64,000 nucleotides of DNA from Sphingobacterium kitahiroshimense (GTDB lineage: Bacteria; Bacteroidota; Bacteroidia; Sphingobacteriales; Sphingobacteriaceae): the NCBI RefSeq assembly GCF_025961315.1, contig NZ_JAOQNK010000001.1:1240001-1304000 (forward strand). The letters run 5' to 3'. Positions 27,272 through 36,291 of the stretch are shown here, piece after piece (position 1 is the first letter of the stretch; every line of letters begins with the position of its first letter). The notes under the pieces are model-generated. The model ran no database searches, was not told where the DNA came from, and was given only the letters and a program-made list of their open reading frames with translations. Position numbers and translations under genes: made by a program.

Positions 27272-27904
27272 ATGAAAAAAGTATTGTATCTGGTGTGTAC
27301 GGCACTAATGCTCGCCGTAGCACCGTCAGCGAAAGCCCAATTTGTAGTAACTGACCCTGCAAACCTGGCTTCAGGGATTATCAACAGTGCGAACGAAATC
27401 ATACAGACTTCTTCCACTGTGAGCAATGTCGTTAAGAACTTCAACGAAGTGAAGAAAGTGTACGACCAGGGCAAGGAATATTACGACAAGCTGAAAGCTA
27501 TCAACAACCTTGTGAAAGATGCCCGTAAGGTACAGCAAACCGTATTGTTGGTAGGCGATGTTTCCGAAATGTACGTGCAGAATTTTGGCAAGATGATGAA
27601 CGACCCAAATTTTACACCGCAGGAATTGGTTGCCATCGGCAATGGTTATTCGGCACTGCTCAATGAAAGTACCGAACTGCTAAAAGAATTGAAGCAAATT
27701 ATAACCTCTTCAAGCCTTTCGTTAAACGACAAAGAGCGTATGGATATTATTGATCGTGTGTACAAAGAGGTAAAGGATTACCACAGCCTTGTACGCTACT
27801 ACACCAATAAGAACATTTCTGTAAGCTACCTGAGAGCGAAAAAGAAAAACGATGCCAAAAGGGTTCTTGAACTCTACGGAACCTCTAATCAAAAATACTG
27901 GTAA
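27272..27904 (+). CDS. traI: TraI, DUF4141 exported protein (VirB5-like)
   Basis: 210 residues with a signal peptide (KVLYLVCTALMLAVAPSAKA, cleavage near 23) and a long helical periplasmic region rich in charged coils (VKNFNEVKKVYDQGKEYYDKLK). Position and layout fit the VirB5-like minor pilin or channel component TraI of CTnDOT-type systems. No traH-like gene was recognised between traG and this gene. Confidence 0.85.
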   Translation: MKKVLYLVCTALMLAVAPSAKAQFVVTDPANLASGIINSANEIIQTSSTVSNVVKNFNEVKKVYDQGKEYYDKLKAINNLVKDARKVQQTVLLVGDVSEMYVQNFGKMMNDPNFTPQELVAIGNGYSALLNESTELLKELKQIITSSSLSLNDKERMDIIDRVYKEVKDYHSLVRYYTNKNISVSYLRAKKKNDAKRVLELYGTSNQKYW

Positions 27905-27906
27905 AA

Positions 27907-28902
27907 ATGGAATGGGATAATCTTCACGAACTCCTGCGTTCGCTTTACGACGATATGATGCCGCTTGCAAGCGATATGGCGGCAGTAGCTAAAGGTTTGG
28001 CGGGATTGGGGGCGTTGTTCTATGTGGCATTAAAGGTTTGGCAGGCTTTAAGCCGAGCAGAACCTATTGATGTGTTCCCGTTGTTGCGTCCGTTCGCTTT
28101 GGGGCTTTGTATAATGTTCTTCCCAACCATCGTGTTGGGAACCATTAATGCAGTATTAAGCCCGGTGGTTACAGGAACCCACGCCATACTCGAAGACCAG
28201 GTGCTTGATCTCAACAAGCTGCAACAGCAGAAAGACCAATTGGAATACGAGGCAATGGTCAGAAATCCCGAAACGGCCTATATGGTATCAGACGAAGAGT
28301 TTGATAAAAAGCTGGATGAATTGGGCTGGTCGCCATCGGACGTTGGTACAATGGCGGGAATGTATATGGACAGGCAAGCCTACAAGATAGAGAAAGCCAT
28401 AAAGGATTGGTTTCGCAATTTACTGGAAATACTTTTTCAGGCGGCTGCTTTGGTTATTGATACCATACGGACGTTCTTCCTGATAGTCCTTTCCATACTC
28501 GGACCAATAGCTTTTGCTATTTCCGTTTGGGACGGATTTCAGTCCACGCTCACACAGTGGATCACTAGGTATGTCAGCGTATATCTCTGGCTTCCTGTTT
28601 CGGATTTGTTCAGCTCGATGCTGGCAAGAATACAATCCCTCATACTGGAAAGGGATATAGCAATGCTTGCCGATCCAACCTACATTCCTGATACCAGCAA
28701 TACGGTGTACATCATCTTTATGATTATCGGTATTATCGGGTACTTCACAATTCCGACAGTAACAGGTTGGGTAATCCAAGCCGGAGGTGCAGGAAACTTT
28801 ACCCGCAACGTGAACCAAACTGCAATGAAAACAGGAAACATCGCCGGAGCAGGTGCAGGTTCCACAGTTGGAAACATCGGCGGTAAACTGATGAATAAAT
28901 AA
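27907..28902 (+). CDS. traJ: TraJ, polytopic channel protein (VirB6-like)
   Basis: 331 residues with about six hydrophobic segments (roughly 24-42, 58-80, 165-200, 210-230, 262-285) and a Gly/Ala/Asn-rich C-terminus (GNIAGAGAGSTVGNIGGK). The layout is that of TraJ in Bacteroidota elements, an inner-membrane channel component comparable to VirB6. Begins 2 bp after traI. Confidence 0.9.
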   Translation: MEWDNLHELLRSLYDDMMPLASDMAAVAKGLAGLGALFYVALKVWQALSRAEPIDVFPLLRPFALGLCIMFFPTIVLGTINAVLSPVVTGTHAILEDQVLDLNKLQQQKDQLEYEAMVRNPETAYMVSDEEFDKKLDELGWSPSDVGTMAGMYMDRQAYKIEKAIKDWFRNLLEILFQAAALVIDTIRTFFLIVLSILGPIAFAISVWDGFQSTLTQWITRYVSVYLWLPVSDLFSSMLARIQSLILERDIAMLADPTYIPDTSNTVYIIFMIIGIIGYFTIPTVTGWVIQAGGAGNFTRNVNQTAMKTGNIAGAGAGSTVGNIGGKLMNK

Positions 28903-28922
28903 ACAATTAATCATTCTAAAAA

Positions 28923-29546
28923 ATGGAATTTAAAACGCTAAGAAATATCGAAAACAGCTTTAGGCAGATAAGATTATATGCCATTGTGTTTGCGGTTCTC
29001 TGCATTGGCGTGGTAGGATATGCCGTATGGCAGTCCTACCGCTTTGCAGAAGAACAACGCCAAAAAATCTATGTATTGGATAACGGCAAATCTTTGATGC
29101 TTGCCTTATCGCAAGATGCGAGCATCAACCGTCCTGTGGAAGCAAGGGAACACGTCAGACGTTTTCACGAGCTTTTTTTTACACTGGCACCCGATAAAAA
29201 TGCTATCGAAAGCAATATGAGTAGGGCATTTAACCTTGCGGATAAAAGTGCTTTTGACTATTACAAAGACTTATCTGAAAAGGGTTATTACAACAGAATT
29301 ATTTCAGGTAATGTTCAGCAACGCATCGAAGTCGATAGTGTCGTGTGCAATTTCGACACCCATCCTTATGCGGTACGCACCTATGCCAAACAATTTATTA
29401 TCCGTTCGAGCAATGTAACCAGGCGTAACCTGATTACTTCCTGCTATCTCGTGAACTCCGTCCGTTCCGACAATAACCCGCAAGGCTTTAACATTGAAAA
29501 ATTTGCAGTGGTTGAAAACAGGGATATGGAAGTCATCGAACGCTAA
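28923..29546 (+). CDS. traK: TraK, VirB8-like assembly protein
   Basis: 207 residues: a single N-terminal membrane helix (LYAIVFAVLCIGVVGYAVW, about 18-36) and a periplasmic domain of about 150 residues with the VirB8-like pattern (AFDYYKDLSEKGYYNRIISGN and NLITSCYLVNSVRSDNNPQGF). It nucleates the inner-membrane part of the channel in comparable systems. Confidence 0.9.
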   Translation: MEFKTLRNIENSFRQIRLYAIVFAVLCIGVVGYAVWQSYRFAEEQRQKIYVLDNGKSLMLALSQDASINRPVEAREHVRRFHELFFTLAPDKNAIESNMSRAFNLADKSAFDYYKDLSEKGYYNRIISGNVQQRIEVDSVVCNFDTHPYAVRTYAKQFIIRSSNVTRRNLITSCYLVNSVRSDNNPQGFNIEKFAVVENRDMEVIER

Positions 29547-29557
29547 AAAACAATCTT

Positions 29558-29986
29558 ATGGAAACATTATCAGATTTAAACACGTTTGCGAAAATCCTTA
29601 CCGACAAAGGATATAACGGCTATTTCCATACGCAAGGTGCGTATGCCGGAAGGTTGAAAGACACCATCAGCGATTACCTCGAAAGCTGCGAGAAAGGTAC
29701 AGACAGTTTGCCTAAACAAGATTTATTGCTGACAGGCTATCTGCAATGGTCGGGCGATGACAAGCCCCGTGTAGAATGCACTATGTGGGTAAAATACCTG
29801 AATGGGAAATTCTCTCTCAATAAAATGGAGGTGGCAAGGAAAGACCAATTCGGGCAACTGCTGAAAAAATCGGAACTGCCAAACCTGTCTGTACTATCTG
29901 TACCCAAAGTGGCTGAGCTAGTCGCTTTGGTCAATGATGAACAAAAACAAAAGGCAGCTAAAAGTCCTAAGCGTTTCAAGCTCTAA
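29558..29986 (+). CDS. Unnamed tra-operon protein between traK and traL
   Basis: 142 residues, soluble, no signal peptide. I recognise no named family. It has a compact N-terminal helix-strand region (LNTFAKILTDKGYNGYFH) and a central beta-rich stretch (LLLTGYLQWSGDDKPRVECTMWVKY), then a basic C-terminal tail (KQKAAKSPKRFKL). Being inside the operon with 11 and 12 bp gaps suggests a role in transfer or protection of the donor, for example entry exclusion or regulation of assembly. Confidence 0.7.
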   Translation: METLSDLNTFAKILTDKGYNGYFHTQGAYAGRLKDTISDYLESCEKGTDSLPKQDLLLTGYLQWSGDDKPRVECTMWVKYLNGKFSLNKMEVARKDQFGQLLKKSELPNLSVLSVPKVAELVALVNDEQKQKAAKSPKRFKL

Positions 29987-29998
29987 AACAGAAAGGTT

Positions 29999-30286
29999 AT
30001 GAAAAAATTAAGAGCAAATATGGACAGATATTTTGACAAACTGGACGAACGCTGGCGTGCATTGCCCATACGGAAACAGCACCAATATACGCTGTACTTC
30101 TTTTTGGGTTATCTGCTAATTACCGTAGTGGTCATTGGCAAAGTAATGTACGACACCTCAAAATCCGGTAACGATATGATCATTGAACATATCGAAAACC
30201 CTGTCCTCAAAAAAAGTGAGAGCCCTGCAAGATTGAAGGACACATTATCAACAGTTCTAAAAAATGAGATTTATGAAAGAAAATGA
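29999..30286 (+). CDS. traL: TraL, DUF3989 small membrane protein
   Basis: 95 residues with one membrane helix (YTLYFFLGYLLITVVVIGKVMY, about 31-52) and charged flanks. Matches DUF3989 TraL. It overlaps traM by 23 bp (traM ATG at 30264), so the two are translationally coupled. Confidence 0.88.
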   Translation: MKKLRANMDRYFDKLDERWRALPIRKQHQYTLYFFLGYLLITVVVIGKVMYDTSKSGNDMIIEHIENPVLKKSESPARLKDTLSTVLKNEIYERK

Positions 30287-31610
30287 AAACAAAAAATCGG
30301 TTGTTCGGGTAACGGAAGGGAACCCGACAGCAACCGCTGATGTGCTGCAAGACGGCACACAGAATAATAAGGAGAAGCTCAAAAAGCCCCTAATCTTTGG
30401 TTTAATGGCGATTGTCTTCGTGGGTTGTATGTACCTCATATTTAAACCGTCCGAAGATAAAAAAGCGATTGAAAGCGTCGGGCTGAACGATGCAGTACCA
30501 GAAGCAACCGGAGCCGGAATGCCTGCCGACAAAGGCAAGGCGTATGAACAGGAAATGCTGGAAAGCAAAGACCAGGAAAAGCGTAATGCTTTAACTACGC
30601 TTTCTGACTATTGGAATACCGAAGACAAAGAAGAACCGATTCCCGAGCAATTTCCTGAAGAAGACCAAAGCAACAGCTATGGCAGAAATTCAGGAAGAAA
30701 CAGCAATCCTGGGTTGAACAGCTATCGAAATACTCAAAGTGCATTGAGTTCTTTTTATCAGGATGATAATACTGAAACAATGGAACTCCGCAGGCAATTG
30801 GACGAAATGAAAGAAAAGCTGGCTGAAAAAGATGTGCCACCTGTTGCCACGGTAGATGACCAGCTTAAACTAATGGAGAAATCCTATGAAATGGCAGCAA
30901 AGTATCTCCCGAAAAATACGAATACCGAAAATACAACACCTGCTAATGATGCTCCTGATGCTGTTAGTGCTGTGGGTACTCACCAAAAAGAGCATTTTGT
31001 ATCGTTTACGCCTGCAAGAAAGAATGCCGTATCAGCCCTGTACCGTGAGCCTACGGATAGTGCTTTTTTAGCCGATTGGAGCGAAACAAAGAACCGAGGT
31101 TTTTATACCGCCGGTTCTGTGGAGCAGGTGGTACAGCCTAAAAACAGTATAAAAGCCTGTGTACACGATGCTCAAACAGTAGTTGGCGAAAGTGGTGTGC
31201 GTTTACGATTGTTAGAGCCTGCCCAAACGCCACAACGTACCATTCCAAAAGGAACGATTGTAACGGCAAATGCCAAATTTCAAAATGGTAGACTACAACT
31301 AAAAATTACCTCGATAGAACTGGAAGGCAATATCATCCCGGTAGATATTACCATTTACGATTTGGACGGGCAGCAAGGCTTGTACGTTCCATATTCGCCC
31401 GAAATGAATGCCCTTACCGAAATGGCTGGCAATATGAGCCAGACAGGTGGTACAAGCGTAATGCTTACACAAAATGCCGGTCAACAGGTTGCCGCAGATT
31501 TAAGCAAAGGAGTAGTACAGGGAATTTCGGGCTATTTCGCCAAAAAGGTAAGAACCCCAAAAGTTACGCTGAAAGCAGGACATCAGGTCTTTCTTGTATC
31601 TAAAAAATAA
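30264..31610 (+). CDS. traM: TraM, VirB10-like channel protein
   Basis: 448 residues. One N-terminal membrane helix (PLIFGLMAIVFVGCMYLIF, about 42-60), a long low-complexity linker with Asn/Ser/Glu (SNSYGRNSGRNSNPG), a coiled coil (MELRRQLDEMKEKLAEKD) and a C-terminal beta domain (GVRLRLLEPAQTPQRTIPKG) as in VirB10-type proteins spanning the periplasm. Start at 30264; an alternative in-frame ATG at 30273 is equally close. Confidence 0.9.
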   Translation: MRFMKENENKKSVVRVTEGNPTATADVLQDGTQNNKEKLKKPLIFGLMAIVFVGCMYLIFKPSEDKKAIESVGLNDAVPEATGAGMPADKGKAYEQEMLESKDQEKRNALTTLSDYWNTEDKEEPIPEQFPEEDQSNSYGRNSGRNSNPGLNSYRNTQSALSSFYQDDNTETMELRRQLDEMKEKLAEKDVPPVATVDDQLKLMEKSYEMAAKYLPKNTNTENTTPANDAPDAVSAVGTHQKEHFVSFTPARKNAVSALYREPTDSAFLADWSETKNRGFYTAGSVEQVVQPKNSIKACVHDAQTVVGESGVRLRLLEPAQTPQRTIPKGTIVTANAKFQNGRLQLKITSIELEGNIIPVDITIYDLDGQQGLYVPYSPEMNALTEMAGNMSQTGGTSVMLTQNAGQQVAADLSKGVVQGISGYFAKKVRTPKVTLKAGHQVFLVSKK

Positions 31611-31634
31611 TGTTGAACTCAAATAAATAAAACA

Positions 31635-32528
31635 ATGAAAAATCATTTAAAAACCTTTTGGGCATTTGCCCTGATACTAAGCTTTGCCGCAGAATCTTAC
31701 GCACAGGACAGTGTAAGAACGAAACTTACATTGGGCAAGATAGAACCATATAAAATGGAAGTTACCTACGATAAAACTTCGCACCTGATTTTTCCGAGCG
31801 CTATTCGTTATGTGGATTTAGGCAGCGAATACCTGATTGCCGGAAAAGCGGAAGATGCTGAAAACGTGTTGCGTGTAAAAGCAACGGTAAGGGATTTTGA
31901 AGCTGAAACCAATTTTTCTGTGATTACTAATGACGGACGTTTTTACAGTTTCAATGTGTATTACAGTTCCTATCCCGAAGTGTTGAGCTATGACCTGTTA
32001 ACAATGCAAAAAGCAGTTGATAAAGCCAACGGAAACGATGTGCTTTTCGAAGAATTAGGCAACAATTCGCCCTCACTAGCAGGCTTGCTTTTGGAAACCA
32101 TTTACAAAAAAGACAAACGCATTGTAAAACATATCGGGGCTAAGAGTTTCGGTATACAGTTTATTCTTAAAGGCATTTACATACATAACGGCAAATACTA
32201 TTTCCATACAGAATTAAGAAACAAAACTAATGTGCCTTTCGGGATTGATTTTATCAATTTCAAAGTAGTGGATAAAAAGGTAGCCAAACGTACCGTAGTA
32301 CAGGAACGCCCGCTGATACCGTTACGCACTTACAAGCCATTGGAGAAGATTGGCGGTAAATCGACCGAACAAAACGTATTTCTGTTAGACCAATTTACCA
32401 TTGCCGATGACAAGGTACTGCTGATTGATGTTTTCGAAAAAAACGGGGGCAGGCATCAGACACTCCAGATAGAAAATTCCGATTTAATCAAGGCTCGTTC
32501 GGTTAATGATATGCATCTGAAATTTTAA
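31635..32528 (+). CDS. traN: TraN, DUF4138 exported protein (VirB9-like)
   Basis: 297 residues with a signal peptide (FWAFALILSFAAESYAQD, cleavage near 24). The N-terminal beta domain (KTSHLIFPSAIRYVDLGSEYLIAG) is diagnostic for TraN of this family, and the second half has VirB9-like strands (YYFHTELRNKTNVPFGIDFI). It would form the outer-membrane-proximal ring with TraM and TraO. Confidence 0.9.
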   Translation: MKNHLKTFWAFALILSFAAESYAQDSVRTKLTLGKIEPYKMEVTYDKTSHLIFPSAIRYVDLGSEYLIAGKAEDAENVLRVKATVRDFEAETNFSVITNDGRFYSFNVYYSSYPEVLSYDLLTMQKAVDKANGNDVLFEELGNNSPSLAGLLLETIYKKDKRIVKHIGAKSFGIQFILKGIYIHNGKYYFHTELRNKTNVPFGIDFINFKVVDKKVAKRTVVQERPLIPLRTYKPLEKIGGKSTEQNVFLLDQFTIADDKVLLIDVFEKNGGRHQTLQIENSDLIKARSVNDMHLKF

Positions 32529-32548
32529 TAACCCTTTAAAGCAATTTT

Positions 32549-33109
32549 ATGAAAAAGTATATCTATACCGTGATGCTCATCTTTATGGCCATCACTGTTA
32601 CACAGGCACAAAGAATGCTTCCAAAACAGAAAGGATTGGAAATAAGTGCAGGCGTAATATCCGATGATAAAATCGGCAATGATTATTACCTCAACATCGG
32701 AATGACCGTGAACGGAAAAAATGGAAATTACCAGCTTTGGGCTTTGGAATATACGCACCAATACCACGATTACAAAGATCTTCGTATACCGCAGGAAACT
32801 TATACTGCCGAGGGTGGCTACAGCTTCTACCTTCTGGGCGATGTTCGTAAGAACATCACGCTGAACTTCGGAATAACAGGAGTAGTCGGTTATGAAAGCA
32901 TCAATCGTGGCGAAGCGATGTTGTATGACGGAGCAAAGATTTTGAGTGAGGACAACTTCATTTATGGAGCTGGCGGACGGCTCACTTTTGAAACGTACCT
33001 GTCAGACCGATTTGTGTTAGTCCTGCAAGGGCGTACAAAGGTCTTGTGGGGGACGGATTTGCAACAGTTCCGACCGGCAGCTGGTGTGGGATTAAGGTTT
33101 AATTTTTAA
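32549..33109 (+). CDS. traO: TraO, outer-membrane transfer protein
   Basis: 186 residues with a signal peptide (YIYTVMLIFMAITVTQAQR, cleavage near 21) and a run of amphipathic strands with aromatic residues, ending in the terminal Phe (GLRFNF), the usual last strand of an outer-membrane beta-barrel. Matches the TraO family. Function in transfer is required in related elements, but its mechanism is not known. Confidence 0.85.
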   Translation: MKKYIYTVMLIFMAITVTQAQRMLPKQKGLEISAGVISDDKIGNDYYLNIGMTVNGKNGNYQLWALEYTHQYHDYKDLRIPQETYTAEGGYSFYLLGDVRKNITLNFGITGVVGYESINRGEAMLYDGAKILSEDNFIYGAGGRLTFETYLSDRFVLVLQGRTKVLWGTDLQQFRPAAGVGLRFNF

Positions 33110-33121
33110 AACGTAAAAACA

Positions 33122-33571
33122 ATGATAGCAATCTTCAATAAATTCAGAATAGGATTACTGCCGATATATGTAATGCTGGCAATCCTCACAGCTTCGGCTT
33201 CTTTGGTATCTTGTAGCAAAGATGATGAACTCGAAATACAGAACGATTTTCCTTTTGAGGTAAACGTGATGCCAGTGCCTAAAGATATTGCCAACGGGCA
33301 GACGGTAGAAATACGCATTACCATACAGCGCAAAGGCAATTACAGCAACACGCAGTATTTTCTCCGTTACTTTCAGTTTGACGGACAAGGAACATTGCAA
33401 TACTACGATGAACCGCCATACCTGCCGAATGATTTATACCCGTTACCGACAGAGCAGTTTCGATTTTACTACACCTCAACGTCTGCCGTATCACAGTCTT
33501 TTGATGTTTGGATTTCGGACAGCTTCGGGAATGAAAAGCAGATAACTTTTCAGTTTAACAGTAGTGATTAA
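33122..33571 (+). CDS. traQ: TraQ, DUF3872 lipoprotein
   Basis: 149 residues. Signal segment followed by a lipobox (LVSC, Cys near residue 31), then an immunoglobulin-like beta region (VNVMPVPKDIANGQTVEIRITIQRKG). Matches DUF3872/TraQ. Last gene of the transfer operon, followed by an intrinsic terminator. No traP (primase-like) gene is seen between traO and traQ. Confidence 0.88.
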   Translation: MIAIFNKFRIGLLPIYVMLAILTASASLVSCSKDDELEIQNDFPFEVNVMPVPKDIANGQTVEIRITIQRKGNYSNTQYFLRYFQFDGQGTLQYYDEPPYLPNDLYPLPTEQFRFYYTSTSAVSQSFDVWISDSFGNEKQITFQFNSSD

Positions 33572-33585
33572 GATAATAACAAAGG

Positions 33586-33615
33586 AAGTCCTGCCACAAA
33601 AGCAGGATTTCTTTT
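33586..33615 (+). terminator. Intrinsic terminator after traQ
   Basis: Stem TCCTGC/GCAGGA (33589-33594 with 33602-33607) extended by three further pairs, followed by TTTCTTTTT. Marks the end of the tra operon. Confidence 0.8.
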
Positions 33616-33684
33616 TAGGGATATTTTGATTTTAGGAAAGCATAGAAATGAGTTTATGTAAAAAGGTAAAAAAACATTTTAATA

Positions 33685-33717
33685 TTGTTGTCATATATAT
33701 TATATTTGCGACAACAA
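33685..33717 (+). promoter_or_regulatory. Promoter with operator overlapping the -7 box (MarR operon)
   Basis: Inverted repeat TTGTTGTC (33685-33692) and GACAACAA (33710-33717) straddles the -7 box TATATTTG (33701-33708). Binding would block RNA polymerase. The operon that follows includes a marR gene, the natural candidate for the binder. Confidence 0.65.
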
Positions 33718-33732
33718 ATAAAATTTTAGAAA

Positions 33733-34095
33733 ATGATACAGTTGACATTCGCTTCACTTCAAGTGAAAAATTTAGAAGCATCAATAGACTTCTATACAAA
33801 CAAATTAGGCTTTGAAATTGACAATGCTAATCCGCAAGCCTGTGTTTTTAAGTACAATCAGGGACAGGCAAGTTTTGCTATCCGCACACCTCTTGAACCA
33901 TTGGAAGGAAAAGAATTGGGAATTGGCGTGGCACTTTGGTTTGCCGTTAACGAAAATGTGGATGAACTGAAAGAAAAACTTATTGCGAATGGAGTGACCG
34001 ATGTGTTTCCAATCATAGAAACACCTTTTGGCAGGGCATTTCACGTAAAAGACATTGACGGCTATAAGCTGACTTTCCTGGAAACAAAATCATAA
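33733..34095 (+). CDS. VOC (glyoxalase/bleomycin-resistance) family protein
   Basis: 120 residues with the paired beta-alpha-beta-beta-beta layout of VOC proteins (LTFASLQVKNLEASIDFYTNKLGFEI; then PFGRAFHVKDIDGYKLTFLE). Family members bind or convert small electrophiles such as glyoxals, extradiol substrates or antibiotics; which of these is unknown. First gene of a VOC-NmrA-EVE-MarR operon with an inverted-repeat operator. Confidence 0.85.
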   Translation: MIQLTFASLQVKNLEASIDFYTNKLGFEIDNANPQACVFKYNQGQASFAIRTPLEPLEGKELGIGVALWFAVNENVDELKEKLIANGVTDVFPIIETPFGRAFHVKDIDGYKLTFLETKS

Positions 34096-34106
34096 TATTG
34101 ATAGAT

Positions 34107-34997
34107 ATGAATAGCAAAATATTAGTTACAGGAGCTACGGGTAGTTTGGGGAGCAAAGTTGTCAATCTTCTGAAAGAAAAAATATCAGTTGAAAATCTGG
34201 CTGTTTTGGTTAGAGACGAAAACAGTGAATTGGCAAAACAGTATGCTAATGATGGCATTGATGTAAAAACCGGGGATTATGCCAATTTGGAAAGTTTGGA
34301 AAATGCTTTTAGAGACGTTGATGTTTTATACTTCGTTTCGGGTGGAGATGATGCTAAGCGTACTGTACTTCATAAAAACGTAGTTGATGCCGCAAAGAAA
34401 GCTGGTGTACAACACATTGTTTATACCAGTGCAGTATGGAAAGACGAAAGTGCATCTTCTCCTCTGGCAGACTTGGTAAATTCTCATTTAGAAACTGAAA
34501 ATACTATCAAAGCTTCAGGTATTGGTTACACCCTATTGAAACATAATTTGTATGCCGAAGTCATCGAAATGTTGATTGGAGATAAAAACCAACTATTAAA
34601 AAACAAAACGATTTATCTGCCAACAGCAAATGGGTTGGTTTCTTTTGCACCCAAACAAGATTTGGCAGAAGCTGCCGCAAATATTCTTTTAAACGCTTCA
34701 GCCTATGTAAATAAAGTACTGGCGTTTAACGGAAGTGAACAAATTAATTTTTCAGAAATTGCCGAAAGAATATCAAGGATTGTGAATGAACCCATTCGGT
34801 ATATTTCTCCGGAGAAAAGTGAATTTGAAATTCAAATGGATAAATTTGGTTTGCCCAATCCTATTATCGAAATATTGAGCACTTTCAGTTTGGCTATTGC
34901 CGATGGAGAATTTGACCAGCAATCGAATGATTTGGAAATGGTTTTGGGAAGAAAAACAACGCCTTTGTCCCAGTATTTAACAGCAGCTTATCAATAA
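34107..34997 (+). CDS. NmrA-like NAD(P)-binding reductase
   Basis: Start at the ATG at 34107 (MNSKILVTGATGSLGSKVV), preferred over an upstream TTG at 34098. 296 residues: Rossmann motif GATGSLG (TGxTGxxG, residues 8-15) then a helix typical of NmrA/atypical SDR proteins (QHIVYTSAVWKDESASSPLADLV). Such proteins sense or reduce quinones (QorB-like) or act as redox-linked regulators. The stop TAA overlaps the ATG of the next gene. Confidence 0.85.
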   Translation: MNSKILVTGATGSLGSKVVNLLKEKISVENLAVLVRDENSELAKQYANDGIDVKTGDYANLESLENAFRDVDVLYFVSGGDDAKRTVLHKNVVDAAKKAGVQHIVYTSAVWKDESASSPLADLVNSHLETENTIKASGIGYTLLKHNLYAEVIEMLIGDKNQLLKNKTIYLPTANGLVSFAPKQDLAEAAANILLNASAYVNKVLAFNGSEQINFSEIAERISRIVNEPIRYISPEKSEFEIQMDKFGLPNPIIEILSTFSLAIADGEFDQQSNDLEMVLGRKTTPLSQYLTAAYQ

Positions 34998-35440
34998 TGA
35001 CAAACAGGGAAACAAAATATTGGATAATTGTAGCTTCAAAAGACCACGTTAAATCGGGTATTGAACAAGGCATTGCACAAGCCTGTCACGGAAAAGTTGC
35101 ACCATTAAAACGAATGCGAAAAGACGATTTTATTATTTTCTATTCGGGAAAAAAAACACTTGGAAAACCTGAAAACTGTCAAGAGTTTACAGCAATTGGA
35201 CAAGTAAAGGACGAAGAGGTTTTTCAATTTCAAATGACAGCAGATTTTTGCCCGTCAAGAAGAAACATTGATTTTTTTGAAAGCAGGAATATATCAATTC
35301 TACCTTTAATAAATGACCTGGATTTTATTCAAAATAAACAAAGTTGGGGCTATCCGTTTCGCTTTGGGTTCTTTGAAATCGGCAAAAATGATTTTGAGTT
35401 AATTTCTTCAAAAATGTTAGAGAATGAGTATGCAGGATAA
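34997..35440 (+). CDS. EVE-domain protein
   Basis: 147 residues. Contains KYWIIVASKDHVKSGIEQGIAQACHG and RMRKDDFIIFYSGKK, the core of the EVE (PUA-like) fold that binds modified bases in nucleic acids. EVE proteins are found with modification-dependent restriction and stress operons. Here it lies in a redox-type operon between NmrA-like and MarR genes, overlapping the former by 1 bp and the latter by 17 bp. Role unknown. Confidence 0.85.
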   Translation: MTNRETKYWIIVASKDHVKSGIEQGIAQACHGKVAPLKRMRKDDFIIFYSGKKTLGKPENCQEFTAIGQVKDEEVFQFQMTADFCPSRRNIDFFESRNISILPLINDLDFIQNKQSWGYPFRFGFFEIGKNDFELISSKMLENEYAG

Positions 35441-35891
35441 AATAGAATTTAAGTTTAAAAGCCCCAATGAAAGTCCGGGTTATTTGCTCGGACAAGTAAC
35501 TATGTTGTGGCAACGCAAACTAAAAAAGGTTTTAGACCCTTTAAACCTGACACAGACACAGTTTGTCTTGTTAGCTGCGTTAGGCTGGCTTTCAAAAAAG
35601 AACAACGCTGTTACGCAAGTGGACATCGCCAATCAAAGCAATGCCGACAGAATGATGGTGTCAAAAGTTTTGCGGACTTTGCAAGACAAGAAATTTATCA
35701 GAAGGCAAGAACACGAAACCGATACCAGAGCCAAAGTAATTAAATTGACAAATGAAGGTGCAAATGTTTTGCAGAAAGCACTGACAGCGGTTGAAAATGC
35801 CGATATAGATTTCTTTTCAGTTTTAGGCAACAACTTGACTTTGTTTAATCAGAATATGATAAGCTTGATTGACCAAACGGAGAATGAATAA
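35424..35891 (+). CDS. MarR family transcriptional regulator
   Basis: 155 residues with a winged helix (VTQVDIANQSNADRMMVSKVLRTLQDKKFIRRQEHETDTRAKVIKLT), the MarR signature. Dimeric repressor of the operon; it likely binds the TTGTTGTC/GACAACAA inverted repeat near the promoter. Overlaps the EVE gene by 17 bp. No obvious sensing Cys. Confidence 0.88.
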   Translation: MSMQDKIEFKFKSPNESPGYLLGQVTMLWQRKLKKVLDPLNLTQTQFVLLAALGWLSKKNNAVTQVDIANQSNADRMMVSKVLRTLQDKKFIRRQEHETDTRAKVIKLTNEGANVLQKALTAVENADIDFFSVLGNNLTLFNQNMISLIDQTENE

Positions 35892-35931
35892 AAGCCGTAA
35901 ATTTAAAAGTTAGTTTTAAAATGTTTTTGTT

Positions 35932-36198
35932 ATGGTTTCATCATTGGTTATAGGGATAATATTTTTGGTTGCAGGCTTGGGACTTCGTTATTGGATTAAC
36001 CGCAGAAAGTTTTACAGGCGTAGCCCTATGGGAGCAGAAGGATTTTCATCTTATGAAAGTTCGGTTTTCATCAAACTGATTGAAAAGGTTGGTAAATGGG
36101 TAGCTTATGCCCTGATTATATTTGGGCTATTGTCGTTATGGGTTTACTCCCGTGAGAAGAATGAAAAAGAAAAAGTGGAGATACAAAGTCCTCGATAA
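35932..36198 (+). CDS. Small two-helix membrane protein of conjugative elements
   Basis: 88 residues with a first helix (MVSSLVIGIIFLVAGLGLRYWI) and a second (VAYALIIFGLLSLWVYS). Homologues next to tra genes in Bacteroidota are sometimes annotated as a molybdenum ABC transporter permease, which is misleading at this size. It may mark the original downstream neighbour of traQ, now separated by the VOC-MarR cargo. Confidence 0.7.
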   Translation: MVSSLVIGIIFLVAGLGLRYWINRRKFYRRSPMGAEGFSSYESSVFIKLIEKVGKWVAYALIIFGLLSLWVYSREKNEKEKVEIQSPR

Positions 36199-36291
36199 TC
36201 AATCTGCTCATTCAAATTACCACTTAAGATATTTGTATAATTCTTCTGCATTTATAAAAAAGTTACAGACAATTTTAGAAGCGATGTCCTA

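Noticed and set aside
35932..36198. Molybdenum transporter permease annotation
   Set aside because: Far too short and lacks the permease signature; a name carried over from databases.
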